A DNA stretch of 64,000 nucleotides, taken from NCBI RefSeq assembly GCF_001673535.1, contig NZ_LZLY01000158.1, forward strand, positions 19,232 to 83,231, in the 5' to 3' direction. Positions 40,373 through 49,506 of the stretch are shown here, in pieces. The notes beneath the pieces are model-generated. The model was given only the letters and a program-made list of their open reading frames with translations, did no database searches and had not been told where the DNA came from. The position numbers were made by a program, and so were the translations under genes. Within the stretch, counting starts at the first letter, position 1. Every line of letters starts with the position of its first letter. Source of the stretch: Mycobacterium sp. 1081908.1. Its GTDB lineage: Bacteria > Actinomycetota > Actinomycetes > Mycobacteriales > Mycobacteriaceae.

Positions 40373-43256
40373 GCATCACCGCGGTGTCGTCGTCCTCCCA
40401 CAGCAGCAGCTGACGCACCGCCGCCCGCGAGCCGTAGGGCTGCAGCATCGTGCTGGCCGGGCGTGGGCGCACCCGTTGCGGCCACCAGAACCAGCGCCCG
40501 AGAAGCGTTGCGACGGACGGTGTCATGAAGGAACGCACGATCAACGTGTCGAACAACAGCCCGAGGCCGATGGTGGTGCCGATCTGGCCGAGCACCTGAA
40601 AACCGCTGAACACGAACGCGCACATGGTGACCGCGAAGACCAGGCCGGCGGAGGTGACCACCGAGCCGGACCCGGCCATCGAGCGGATGATGCCGGTCTT
40701 GAGGCCGGCGTGGATCTCCTCCTTGAATCGGGAGATCAACAGCAGGTTGTAGTCGGATCCGACCGCCAGGAGCAGGATCACGGCCAGCGCCAGCACGACC
40801 CAATACAGTTTGATGCCGAACAGGTACTGCCACACCAGCACCGACAGCCCGAACGAGGCGCCCAGCGAAAGGGCCACCGTCCCAACGATTACCAGCGCCG
40901 CGACCAGGCTGCGCGTGATGATCAGCATGATCAGCAGGATGAGCGCCAGCGCGGCGAATCCCACGATGAACAGGTCGTACTTGGCGCCGTCCTGGATGTC
41001 CTTGTACGTCGCCGCCGTGCCGCCGACGTAGATCTTGGCGTCGGCCATCGGCGTGCCCTTCAGGGCCTCGTGCGCGGCGTTGACGATCGGGTCGATGTGT
41101 GAGATGCCTTGCGGCGTAGCGGGATCGCCGTCATGGGTGACGATCATCCGGGCCGCCTTGCCGTCGGGGGAGAGGAACAGTTTCAGCCCCCGCTTGAAGT
41201 CGGGGTTGTTGAACACCTCGGGGGGCAGGTAGAAGCTGTCGTCGTTCTTCGCGGTGTCGAAGGCCTGCCCCAGCGCCGTCGCGTTGTCGATCGCGTCTTG
41301 CGTCTGGGCGTTGATGCCGGCCTGGGTGGCGTGGCTCGCCAGGGCCAGTTGACGGTTGGTCTCCTGGCTGTCGATTTGGGGCGGTATCAGCGCCACCAGT
41401 TTCGGCTGCAGTTCGTCGAGCTTGTCCAGGGTGGCCGTGAGGTTCTCGAACTTCTCCGTGAGCTGGTCGACGCCGTCGAGCGCGTCCAGGACCGAGCGGA
41501 TCGCCCAACAGGCGGGGATGTCGAAGCAGTGCCTCTCCCAATAGAAATAGCTGCGAATCGGCCGGAAGAAGTCGTCGAAGTTCGCGATCTTGTCGCGCAG
41601 GTCCCGGATCGTGTCGACGGTGTCGTGAAAGCTCTGCGTCTCGCTGTGGGTGGCGGCGGCGAGCTGCTGCTGCAGGGCGTACTGCTGCTTGAGGATGTTG
41701 ATCGTCTTCGCCAGCTCGCCGGCCTGGGTGAGCAGGTCGTTGGCGCGATCCCGTTGATACGTCAGGTTTTCCTGCTGGGCGGCGCTCTGATTGCTGATCA
41801 CGAACGCGAGCGAGCTGTGCACGAGCGGGGTCCCCAACGGCCTGGTGATGGTTTGCACCTGGGCGATGCCGGGGACGTGGAACACCGCCTTGGCTACCCG
41901 GTCCAGGATCAGCATGTCGGCCGGGTCACGCATGTCGTGATCCGTTTCGACCATGAGCAATTCGGGCTCCAGCCGGGCGCGGGAGAAGTGCCGCTCGGCG
42001 GCGGTGTAACCGATGTTGGCGGGGGCGCTGGTGGGCATGTAGGGCCGGGTGTCGTAGCTCGTCTTGTACCCGGGCAGCGCGAGCAGGCCCACGAGGGCCA
42101 GCGCGCATGCGGCGGTGAGCACGGGGGCGGGCCAGCGGACGATGGCGGTGCCGATCCGCCGCCATCCGCGGGTTCGCATCGCGCGTTTCGGCTCGAAGAC
42201 GCCCAGGGCGGAGCCCAGGGTGAGCACCGCCGGGCCCAGGGTGAGCGAGGCGAAGAGCGCCACGAGGATGCCGAGAGCGGCTGGGATGCCCAGGCTTTGG
42301 AAGTAGGGCAGCCGGGTGAAGCTCAGACAAAAGACCGCGCCGGCCACCGTCAGCCCCGAGCCCAGGACGATGTGGGCCGTTCCGTGGTACATGGTGTGGT
42401 AGGCGGTCTCTTTCTCCTCGCCGCCCCCGCGCGCCTCCTGATAGCGGCCGACGAAAAATATCGCGTAGTCCGTTCCGGCGGCGATCACCAGCAACGTGAG
42501 CAGGTTCGTCGCGTACGTCGACAACCCGATGATCCCCGCGTTCCCCAGGAAGGCGACGATCCCTCGGGCGGCGGACATTTCGATCAGCACGGTGAAAAGC
42601 ACGAGCAGCATCGTGAAGACGGAGCGGTAGACGAACAGCAACATCACCGCGATCACCCCGACGGTGATCGCGGTGACCTTGGCGGTGCCCTTGCTACCGA
42701 TGTCGAACTGATCGGAGATGAGCGGCGCCGCGCCGGTCACATAGACCCTGACACCGGGCGGCGGCTGCATGTGCTCGACGATGTCGCGGACGGCGCCGAC
42801 GCCCTCGTTGGCCAGCGCCGAGCCCTGATTGCCCGCGAGGAACAGCTGGACGTAGGCCGCCTTGCCGTCGTTGCTCTGCGACCCCGCCGCGGTCAGCGTG
42901 TCGCCCCAGAAGTCCTGAATGTGCTCGACGTGCTTCTTGTCCTGCTCGAGCTTGCGGAGCATCGCGTCGTAGAACTTGTGCGCGTCGGCTCCGAGCGGCT
43001 TGTCGCCTTCCAGGACGATCATCGCCTGGCTGTCGGTATCGAATTCCTGAAACTTCTGGCCGATGCGCTTGATCGCCTTCAGCGACGGCGCATCCGGGGA
43101 GTTCAGCGCCACGTTGTGGGTTTTGCCCACCTCTTCCAGCTGCGGCACCGCGATGTTGGTGATCGCGGCGAGCGCGATCCAGAACAGCAGGATCGGCAGC
43201 GCGAGCCGGCGGATGATGTGCGGCACGCGGGGCCGCGTCTCTTGGTGGTTGCTCAT
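40320..43256 (-). CDS. mmpL6: MmpL transporter, full length (MmpL6-like by context)
   Basis: A 978-residue RND-superfamily transporter of the MmpL4/5/6 group, which works with a small MmpS partner to export siderophores, glycolipids or drugs. It has an N-terminal helix (LALPILLFWIALAAITNIAV), the first helix bundle with GTDYAIFFVGRYQE near residue 270, and the second bundle with GSDYNLLLISRFKEE near residue 830. The central loop has Gln/Lys-rich coiled-coil stretches. The ATG overlaps the mmpS stop by 4 bp (ATGA). The gene name is inferred from the upstream tetR (202 residues, as Rv1556) and mmpS; in H37Rv mmpL6 is a 397-residue remnant. Alternative: another MmpL4/5 paralogue. Confidence 0.9.
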   Translation of the reverse strand: MSNHQETRPRVPHIIRRLALPILLFWIALAAITNIAVPQLEEVGKTHNVALNSPDAPSLKAIKRIGQKFQEFDTDSQAMIVLEGDKPLGADAHKFYDAMLRKLEQDKKHVEHIQDFWGDTLTAAGSQSNDGKAAYVQLFLAGNQGSALANEGVGAVRDIVEHMQPPPGVRVYVTGAAPLISDQFDIGSKGTAKVTAITVGVIAVMLLFVYRSVFTMLLVLFTVLIEMSAARGIVAFLGNAGIIGLSTYATNLLTLLVIAAGTDYAIFFVGRYQEARGGGEEKETAYHTMYHGTAHIVLGSGLTVAGAVFCLSFTRLPYFQSLGIPAALGILVALFASLTLGPAVLTLGSALGVFEPKRAMRTRGWRRIGTAIVRWPAPVLTAACALALVGLLALPGYKTSYDTRPYMPTSAPANIGYTAAERHFSRARLEPELLMVETDHDMRDPADMLILDRVAKAVFHVPGIAQVQTITRPLGTPLVHSSLAFVISNQSAAQQENLTYQRDRANDLLTQAGELAKTINILKQQYALQQQLAAATHSETQSFHDTVDTIRDLRDKIANFDDFFRPIRSYFYWERHCFDIPACWAIRSVLDALDGVDQLTEKFENLTATLDKLDELQPKLVALIPPQIDSQETNRQLALASHATQAGINAQTQDAIDNATALGQAFDTAKNDDSFYLPPEVFNNPDFKRGLKLFLSPDGKAARMIVTHDGDPATPQGISHIDPIVNAAHEALKGTPMADAKIYVGGTAATYKDIQDGAKYDLFIVGFAALALILLIMLIITRSLVAALVIVGTVALSLGASFGLSVLVWQYLFGIKLYWVVLALAVILLLAVGSDYNLLLISRFKEEIHAGLKTGIIRSMAGSGSVVTSAGLVFAVTMCAFVFSGFQVLGQIGTTIGLGLLFDTLIVRSFMTPSVATLLGRWFWWPQRVRPRPASTMLQPYGSRAAVRQLLLWEDDDTAVMPSRTARQTASATSPRLP

Positions 43257-43681
43257 CCCGACTTATCCAGGCAGAAGGTGTAGGCGTCGACTTGGTTCAC
43301 GGTGCGTTCGTCCTTGACCTCACCGTTGACGGTGATCCGGCAGCCCAGGGTGTTCCCGGTGCCCTGCGCCACCACGTTGCCGATCACCGCGGGCTCGGTC
43401 GAGGTGATGGTGTACGACCAGGGGAGTGGCGCGTTCTTGACTTGCTGCGGTTGCGCGTTGACGTCGAGGTAGTTGATGGTCGCCACGGCGCCCGGCGCGC
43501 CGAAGACCTCGAGGACCACCTTCTTGGGGTTGAACGGGACGATTTCGTTGGCCAGGCCGCTGTTGGCCGAGACGTTGGAGTGGGAGCCGAAGATTCCGTG
43601 CAGGCGGTAGATGGCGAACCCCGTGAGCGCGACGACGAGCACCGCCACCAGCGGAATCCATCCCCGTCTGACGAGGGACAT
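43253..43681 (-). CDS. mmpS6: MmpS membrane accessory protein (MmpS6-like by context)
   Basis: A 142-residue single-pass protein: a short cytoplasmic N-terminus, one helix (WIPLVAVLVVALTGFAIYRL) and a periplasmic beta-sandwich domain with the family segment KKVVLEVFGAPGAVATINYL near residue 55 and two cysteines near the C-terminus (GCRIT and FCLDKSG). MmpS proteins support their MmpL pump. I chose ATG 43681, which has GAAGGGG eight bases upstream, over the GTG at 43699, which would place that Shine-Dalgarno inside the gene. The stop overlaps mmpL by 4 bp. Confidence 0.88.
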   Translation of the reverse strand: MSLVRRGWIPLVAVLVVALTGFAIYRLHGIFGSHSNVSANSGLANEIVPFNPKKVVLEVFGAPGAVATINYLDVNAQPQQVKNAPLPWSYTITSTEPAVIGNVVAQGTGNTLGCRITVNGEVKDERTVNQVDAYTFCLDKSG

Positions 43682-43771
43682 GATCGAAATCCCCTTCACC
43701 CGTTGGACTCTCGATGCTCAGGCGCCACGGTCACGCTGCCCTGTGAGCGCGATCGTTGGGTATGACCCTAC

Positions 43772-43785
43772 GGTACTGATCAGTA
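43772..43785. promoter_or_regulatory. GTACTGATCAGTAC palindrome, candidate TetR operator upstream of mmpS
   Basis: A perfect 14-bp dyad 91 bp upstream of the mmpS start, between mmpS and its TetR gene. Its position and symmetry suit autogenous control of the tetR-mmpS-mmpL unit. Confidence 0.6.
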
Positions 43786-43825
43786 CTGCACAAGAGACGT
43801 GACCGTACACTTCTCCGGTCATCTA

Positions 43826-44434
43826 TCAACTGGCCTGATATCCGCTGGATCGGGTAAGTCCGGGAATGATGAAGCCGTCCACCAGGGCTTGCACGGTGCG
43901 ACGCGTGGGCGGCTCGCCGGGGATGATCGAGCGGAAGATCAGGTATCCGGGCAACAGGTCCCAGAGCTCGTCGGTGATTGCCGCCTCGTCGATTTCGCCG
44001 CGGTCAACGGCCTGCCTCAGGATGTACTGGATGGTGGCCTTGCGCTGATCGAGGAATTGGTGCTGCATGGCGTCCCGGAGGGCGGGGTCGCGCGACACCT
44101 CGACGAGGACCGCGCGGATGGTGCCGGCGTTCAGGTGGCCCTGCCGGCAGATGTTCTCGCCGATCTGCAGCAGGTCCCCGCGCAACGTGCCGGTTTCGGG
44201 CGGGACCGCGACCTGGCAGATGCCCTCGATGAAGGCGGCCAGCACCAGTTCGGCCTTCGACGGCCAGCGCCGGTACACCGTGGCCTTGCTGGCCCGGGCT
44301 TCGCTGGCCACGGCGTCGATCGTCAACCCGTCGTAACCGTGCTCTTGCAACAGCCGCAACGTCACCGCGAGCAGCTCGGCCTCGCGCGGCGACCACGGCG
44401 CCGGACCCGCGAACCGGTCGGCAGTCTGGGTCAT
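43826..44434 (-). CDS. TetR-family regulator of mmpS-mmpL (Rv1556-like)
   Basis: A 202-residue TetR protein, the same length as Rv1556. The helix-turn-helix LTIDAVASEARASKATVYRRWPSKAELVLA spans about residues 35-64, with the family's TVYRRWPSK form. The C-terminal helical domain would bind a ligand, perhaps a substrate of the pump. It lies 144 bp upstream of mmpS on the same strand, and is divergent from dnaE1 (99 bp gap). The gap to mmpS contains CCTACGGTACTGATCAGTACTGCA-like dyads (GTACTGATCAGTAC, near 43772-43785, is a perfect palindrome), a good operator candidate. Confidence 0.9.
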   Translation of the reverse strand: MTQTADRFAGPAPWSPREAELLAVTLRLLQEHGYDGLTIDAVASEARASKATVYRRWPSKAELVLAAFIEGICQVAVPPETGTLRGDLLQIGENICRQGHLNAGTIRAVLVEVSRDPALRDAMQHQFLDQRKATIQYILRQAVDRGEIDEAAITDELWDLLPGYLIFRSIIPGEPPTRRTVQALVDGFIIPGLTRSSGYQAS

Positions 44435-44533
44435 GCGCCCACCTTAGATCCGCGGCGACCGATTGCGTGAGTTAAAGACACACTCGCGACACGCCGGGGT
44501 TGCGTCGGTGGTCGGTCATAGACTGGCGTCCCT

Positions 44534-47500
44534 ATGAACCATTCCTTCGTGCACCTGCATAACCACACCGAGTACTCGATGCTGGACGGTGCCGCGAAGA
44601 TCGCGCCGATGCTCGCCGAGGTCGAGCGGCTCCAGATGCCCGCGGTCGGGATGACCGACCACGGCAACATGTTTGGGGCCAGCGAGTTCTACAACGAGGC
44701 GACCAAGGCCGGGATCAAGCCCATCATCGGGGTGGAGGCGTACATCGCGCCGGGCTCACGCTTCGACACCCGCCGCGTCACCTGGGGCGATCCCAGCCAA
44801 AAGGCCGACGACGTGTCCGGCAGCGGTTCCTACACGCACCTGACGATGGTGGCCGAGAACGCCACCGGCCTGCGCAACCTGTTCAAGCTGTCCTCGCTCG
44901 CGTCCTTCGAGGGCCAGCTGAGCAAGTGGTCGCGGATGGACGCCGAGCTCATCGCCGAACACGCCGAGGGCATCATCATCACCACCGGCTGCCCGTCGGG
45001 CGAGGTGCAGACCCGGCTGCGCCTCGGACACGACCGCGAGGCGCTGGAGTCGGCCGCCAAGTGGCGCGAGATCGTCGGGCCGGACAACTACTTCCTCGAG
45101 CTGATGGACCATGGGCTGTCCATCGAACGGCGGGTCCGCGAGGGGCTGCTGGATATCGGCCGCAAGCTCGGCATCCCGCCGTTGGCGACCAACGATTGCC
45201 ACTACGTGACCCGCGACGCCGCCCACAACCACGAGGCGCTGCTGTGCGTGCAGACGGGTAAGACGCTGTCGGACCCCAACCGGTTCAAGTTCGACGGCGA
45301 CGGCTACTACCTGAAGTCGGCCGCCGAGATGCGCCAGATCTGGGACGACGAGGTGCCCGGCGCCTGCGATTCGACGCTGTTGATCGCCGAGCGCGTCCAG
45401 CCCTACGACGAGGTGTGGGCGCCGCGCGACCGGATGCCGGTCTTCCCGGTGCCGGATGGGCACGACCAGGCGTCCTGGCTGCGCCATGAGGTGGACGCCG
45501 GGCTGGCCCGGCGGTTTCCCGCGGGCCCACCGGACGGCTACCAGCAGCGGGCGGCCTACGAGATCGGGGTCATCTGCGACAAGGGCTTCCCGTCGTACTT
45601 CCTCATCGTCGCCGACCTGATCAACTACGCGCGGTCGGTCGGCATCCGGGTCGGGCCCGGCCGGGGCTCGGCCGCCGGATCCCTGGTCGCCTACGCGCTG
45701 GGCATCACCGACATCGACCCGATCCCGCACGGGCTACTGTTCGAGCGGTTCCTCAACCCCGAGCGCACCTCGATGCCCGACATCGACATCGACTTCGACG
45801 ACCGCCGCCGCGGCGAGATGGTGCGCTACGCCGCCGACAAGTGGGGCTCGGACCGGGTGGCCCAGGTGATCACGTTCGGCACCATCAAAACCAAAGCGGC
45901 GCTGAAGGATTCGGCGCGGATCCACTACGGCCAGCCGGGCTTCGCCATCGCCGACCGGATCACCAAGGCGCTGCCGCCGGCGATCATGGCCAAGGACATC
46001 CCGCTGTCGGGCATCACCGACCCGAACCACGAGCGCTACAAGGAGGCCGCCGAGGTCCGCGGCCTGATCGAAACCGACCCGGACGTCCGCACCATCTACC
46101 AGACCGCGCGCGGCCTGGAGGGCCTGATCCGCAACGCGGGCGTGCACGCCTGCGCGGTGATCATGAGCAGCGAGCCGCTGACGGAGGCGATCCCGCTGTG
46201 GAAGCGGCCGCAGGACGGGGCCATCATCACCGGCTGGGACTACCCGTCGTGTGAGGCCATCGGCCTGCTGAAGATGGACTTCCTGGGGCTGCGCAACCTG
46301 ACGATCATCGGCGACGCGATCGAGAACATCAAGGCCAACAAGGGAATTGACCTCGACCTGGAATCCGTGCCGCTGGACGACAAGGCCACCTACGAGCTGC
46401 TGGGCCGCGGCGACACGCTCGGGGTGTTCCAGCTCGACGGCGGGCCCATGCGCGATCTGCTGCGCCGCATGCAGCCGACCGGGTTCGAAGACGTCGTCGC
46501 CGTCATCGCCCTGTACCGGCCCGGGCCGATGGGCATGAACGCCCACAACGACTACGCCGACCGCAAGAACGGGCGCCAGGCGATCAAACCCATCCACCCC
46601 GAGCTCGAGGAACCGCTGCGCGAGATCCTCGCCGAGACCTACGGCCTGATCGTGTATCAGGAGCAGATCATGCGCATCGCGCAGAAGGTGGCCAGCTACT
46701 CGCTGGCCCGAGCGGACATACTGCGTAAGGCGATGGGCAAGAAGAAGCGCGAGGTCCTGGAGAAGGAGTTCGAGGGCTTCTCCGACGGCATGAAGGCCAA
46801 CGGGTTTTCCGCCGGCGCCATCAAGGCGTTGTGGGACACCATCCTTCCGTTCGCCGACTACGCGTTCAACAAGTCGCACGCCGCGGGCTACGGCCTGGTC
46901 TCCTACTGGACCGCCTACCTCAAGGCCAACTATCCCGCCGAGTACATGGCGGGGCTGCTGACCTCGGTGGGCGACGACAAGGACAAGGCGGCGGTCTACC
47001 TCGCCGACTGCCGCAAGCTGGGCATCACCGTGCTGCCGCCGGACGTCAACGAATCCGGCCTGAACTTCGCGTCGGTGGGCGCCGACATCCGCTACGGGCT
47101 GGGCGCGGTGCGCAACGTCGGCGCCAACGTGGTGAGCTCGCTGATCAGCACCCGCGGCGAGAAGGGCAAGTTCACCGACTTCTCGGACTACCTCAACAAG
47201 ATCGACGTCTCGGCGTGCAACAAGAAGGTCACCGAGTCGCTGATCAAGGCCGGCGCGTTCGATTCGCTCGGCCACGCCCGCAAGGGCCTGTTCCTGGTCC
47301 ACACCGACGCCGTCGACTCCGTGCTGGGCACCAAGAAGGCCGAGGCAATGGGGCAGTTCGACCTCTTCGGGGGCGGAGACGCCGGCACCACCGACTCCGT
47401 GTTCACCATCAAGGTTCCCGACGACGAGTGGGAGGACAAGCACAAGCTGGCCCTCGAGCGAGAGATGCTGGGGCTGTACGTCTCCGGGCACCCGCTCAAC

Positions 47501-48067
47501 CGGGTGGCGCACCTGCTGACCGCGCAGGTTGACACCGCGATCCCGGCGATCCTCGACGGCGACGTCCCCAACGACACCCAGGTGCGCGTGGGCGGCATCC
47601 TGGCGTCGGTGAACCGGCGGGTCAACAAGAACGGAATGCCCTGGGCCTCGGCGCAATTGGAGGACCTCACCGGTGGCATCGAGGTGATGTTCTTCCCGCA
47701 TGCGTACTCCAGCTTCGGCGCCGACATCGTCGACGATGCCGTGGTGTTGATCAACGCCAAGGTCGCGATCCGCGACGACCGTATCGCGTTGATCGCCAAC
47801 GAGCTTGTGGTGCCGGACTTTTCCAACGCCCAGCCGGACCGACCGCTGGCGGTCAGCATGCCGACGCGCCAGTGCACCTTCGACAAGGTCAGCGCGCTCA
47901 AGCAGGTGCTGGCCCGCCACCCCGGGACCTCGCAGGTGCACCTGCGGTTGATCAGCGGGGACCGGATCACCACGCTCGAGCTGGACGCCTCGCTGCGGGT
48001 GACGCCGTCGCCGGCGCTGATGGGCGACCTCAAGGAGCTGCTCGGCCCGGGCTGCCTGGGTCTCTAG
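44534..48067 (+). CDS. dnaE1: DNA polymerase III alpha subunit DnaE1
   Basis: The replicative polymerase, 1177 residues (about 1184 in H37Rv). The N-terminal PHP domain (FVHLHNHTEYSMLDG at residue 4, then MTDHGNMFG and TNDCHYV) carries the metal ligands and in mycobacteria provides the proofreading exonuclease. The palm has RVGPGRGSAAGSLVAYALGI near 372 and the catalytic PDIDIDFDDRR near 414. The C-terminus holds the beta-clamp-binding QFDLFGG near residue 940 and an OB domain (VRVGGILASVNRRVNKNG). Start ATG 44534. It stands alone, with mmp genes upstream where H37Rv has Rv1546. Confidence 0.97.
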   Translation: MNHSFVHLHNHTEYSMLDGAAKIAPMLAEVERLQMPAVGMTDHGNMFGASEFYNEATKAGIKPIIGVEAYIAPGSRFDTRRVTWGDPSQKADDVSGSGSYTHLTMVAENATGLRNLFKLSSLASFEGQLSKWSRMDAELIAEHAEGIIITTGCPSGEVQTRLRLGHDREALESAAKWREIVGPDNYFLELMDHGLSIERRVREGLLDIGRKLGIPPLATNDCHYVTRDAAHNHEALLCVQTGKTLSDPNRFKFDGDGYYLKSAAEMRQIWDDEVPGACDSTLLIAERVQPYDEVWAPRDRMPVFPVPDGHDQASWLRHEVDAGLARRFPAGPPDGYQQRAAYEIGVICDKGFPSYFLIVADLINYARSVGIRVGPGRGSAAGSLVAYALGITDIDPIPHGLLFERFLNPERTSMPDIDIDFDDRRRGEMVRYAADKWGSDRVAQVITFGTIKTKAALKDSARIHYGQPGFAIADRITKALPPAIMAKDIPLSGITDPNHERYKEAAEVRGLIETDPDVRTIYQTARGLEGLIRNAGVHACAVIMSSEPLTEAIPLWKRPQDGAIITGWDYPSCEAIGLLKMDFLGLRNLTIIGDAIENIKANKGIDLDLESVPLDDKATYELLGRGDTLGVFQLDGGPMRDLLRRMQPTGFEDVVAVIALYRPGPMGMNAHNDYADRKNGRQAIKPIHPELEEPLREILAETYGLIVYQEQIMRIAQKVASYSLARADILRKAMGKKKREVLEKEFEGFSDGMKANGFSAGAIKALWDTILPFADYAFNKSHAAGYGLVSYWTAYLKANYPAEYMAGLLTSVGDDKDKAAVYLADCRKLGITVLPPDVNESGLNFASVGADIRYGLGAVRNVGANVVSSLISTRGEKGKFTDFSDYLNKIDVSACNKKVTESLIKAGAFDSLGHARKGLFLVHTDAVDSVLGTKKAEAMGQFDLFGGGDAGTTDSVFTIKVPDDEWEDKHKLALEREMLGLYVSGHPLNRVAHLLTAQVDTAIPAILDGDVPNDTQVRVGGILASVNRRVNKNGMPWASAQLEDLTGGIEVMFFPHAYSSFGADIVDDAVVLINAKVAIRDDRIALIANELVVPDFSNAQPDRPLAVSMPTRQCTFDKVSALKQVLARHPGTSQVHLRLISGDRITTLELDASLRVTPSPALMGDLKELLGPGCLGL

Positions 48068-48071
48068 CTAT

Positions 48072-48128
48072 CGAGCGTGCGGCTGGCCGCACACTCGCGC
48101 CCGAGCGTGCGGCTGGCCGCACGTTCGG
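48072..48128. repeat. Tandem pair of GTGCGGC-TG-GCCGCAC hairpins
   Basis: CGAGCGTGCGGCTGGCCGCAC occurs twice, at 48072 and 48102, each followed by a CTCG or TTCG tail that extends the stem. Both are self-complementary. They begin 4 bp after the dnaE1 stop, between convergent genes, so they may act as terminators in either direction or belong to a dispersed palindromic repeat family. Confidence 0.8.
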
Positions 48129-48173
48129 TGGTGGCCGACTGACACACCCGCCGCTTCAACCGGATGACTACTC

Positions 48174-48824
48174 CTAATCGTCCGACAAGGAGAACGCGGT
48201 GCGCAGCGCCTCGATGGCTTCGGGTTCACCGTCGAATTTGATTCGCCGCAGTGCCGCCTTGCTGATGGCTTCGGTGGAGCCGAGTCGCGCGGTCGCGAGA
48301 TCCGCGGCGCTCGCGGTCACCGTCACGTCCGGTTCGCCTGCGGCGGCCGTGAGATGACCCTGATCCACCGCGACTTCGAACCGCCGGCCGTCGATGTCGA
48401 TACGGTAGGCCGCCGTCAACCCAGCGGCCCTGATCGGGTCGAAAGGGACCACGATCAACGCGAGAAATCCAGTCAGCGGCGAGACCGGGCCACCGTCCAC
48501 GCAGTCAAGGCGATCCAGGCCGAACCGGGCGAGGCTCTGCAGGACAGGTAGCACCCGCTGCCAGCCGGCGTCGCTGAGCGTGTAGACCGTGCGCGCAATC
48601 GGCGGCGGGAACTCGGCGCGATCCACCAACCCCGCTTTTTCCAGTTCCTTGAGTCGCTCGGCCAGCAGGTTGGTCGCAATGCCCGGCAGTTCGGCGCGCA
48701 GATCGCTGTAGCGGCGTGGCCCGGCGAGCAACTCACGCAGGATGAGCAGCGTCCAGCGCTCACCGAGCATGTCGAGGCTCCTGGCGATCGGGCAGTTCTG
48801 GCGGTAGCTCTTGCGGGCGCCCAC
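48174..48824 (-). CDS. HxlR-family regulator with C-terminal SCP2-like domain
   Basis: A 216-residue winged-helix regulator. The HxlR domain occupies residues about 8-100, opening with NCPIARSLDMLGERWTLLIL (the Cys at the typical sensor position) and GPRRYSDLRAELPGIATNLL. The second half (from about 130) resembles the sterol-carrier-protein fold seen in some HxlR relatives, ending TEAISKAALRRIKFDGEPEA, and could bind a hydrophobic ligand. Start GTG 48824. It is divergent from the 48952 operon across a 127-bp AT-rich gap and is the likely regulator of that operon (inference). Confidence 0.85.
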   Translation of the reverse strand: MGARKSYRQNCPIARSLDMLGERWTLLILRELLAGPRRYSDLRAELPGIATNLLAERLKELEKAGLVDRAEFPPPIARTVYTLSDAGWQRVLPVLQSLARFGLDRLDCVDGGPVSPLTGFLALIVVPFDPIRAAGLTAAYRIDIDGRRFEVAVDQGHLTAAAGEPDVTVTASAADLATARLGSTEAISKAALRRIKFDGEPEAIEALRTAFSLSDD

Positions 48825-48951
48825 AAAGCGTTTCTACCAGCAGAAGAACTGTTTCTCAACTTAGTACTTGATTAACTAGTCTATAAAGTTTAAAATTATG
48901 TCCAGCTACCCACCGTGTTGAGGGTGACCGATCCAAATTTGGGAGGGAACC
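48825..48951. promoter_or_regulatory. AT-rich divergent promoter region
   Basis: Bases 48851-48897 are very AT-rich for this genome and contain TTAGTACTTGATTAACTAGTCTA-type dyads: AGTACT, ACTAGT and TAGT/ACTA pairs. They are reasonable HxlR binding sites. TATAAA at 48883-48888 is a possible -10 box for the rightward operon. GGGAGGGAA before 48952 is its Shine-Dalgarno. Confidence 0.45.
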
Positions 48952-49506
48952 GTGACGCCGTCTGTTGCCAGCCGCGCCGGCACCCGCATCGTCACTCACC
49001 AGGTGAATCGCCTGGTGGTCGACTGCGACAGCGGCTTTGACGATCTGTGCCGACGGTACGAGGCACTTGTCCCCGATATCGGGTCGGACGAACTGAGGGC
49101 CCTGCTGAAAAAGGGTGACCTGGACGAAGTGGTGCGCTACACGGCAAAGCGCACACCGCATACGTTTGCCCGGTTTTGGTCCTTGGATCCCACACCGATG
49201 ATGCGGCTACTGGGGCACACGACCCGAGTGATGACCTACATGATGGGCAATAACGTGGTGGTGGAGACGATGTATCGCCACAATCCCGCGGTCATGCTCT
49301 ATGCGCCGCTGCGCACCGCCATCTATGAGGATTCTTCCGGCGCAACCCATTTCAGCATCGACCAACCCTCGACACGGTTCGCCAGCTTTGGAGATCCCCG
49401 CATCACCGAGGTGGGCCGGCTGCTCGACGCCAAGCTCGCCGAGTTGCTGTCGCTGCTCAGGCTGCCGGTGCCCGCCGAACTCGAGCAAGGCCGGCATCAT
49501 GGCTGA
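48952..49506 (+). CDS. DUF302-like protein
   Basis: A 184-residue soluble protein that looks like the DUF302 family: the segments VNRLVVDCDSGFDDLCRRYEAL near residue 17, NNVVVETMYRHNPAVMLYAPLRTAIYED near 98 and IDQPSTRFASFGDPRITEVG near 135 fit that family's order. DUF302 proteins have no settled function; they often accompany redox or stress genes. The start is GTG 48952 with a good Shine-Dalgarno. The stop overlaps the hydrolase start by 8 bp, so the two are translationally coupled. Confidence 0.65.
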   Translation: MTPSVASRAGTRIVTHQVNRLVVDCDSGFDDLCRRYEALVPDIGSDELRALLKKGDLDEVVRYTAKRTPHTFARFWSLDPTPMMRLLGHTTRVMTYMMGNNVVVETMYRHNPAVMLYAPLRTAIYEDSSGATHFSIDQPSTRFASFGDPRITEVGRLLDAKLAELLSLLRLPVPAELEQGRHHG

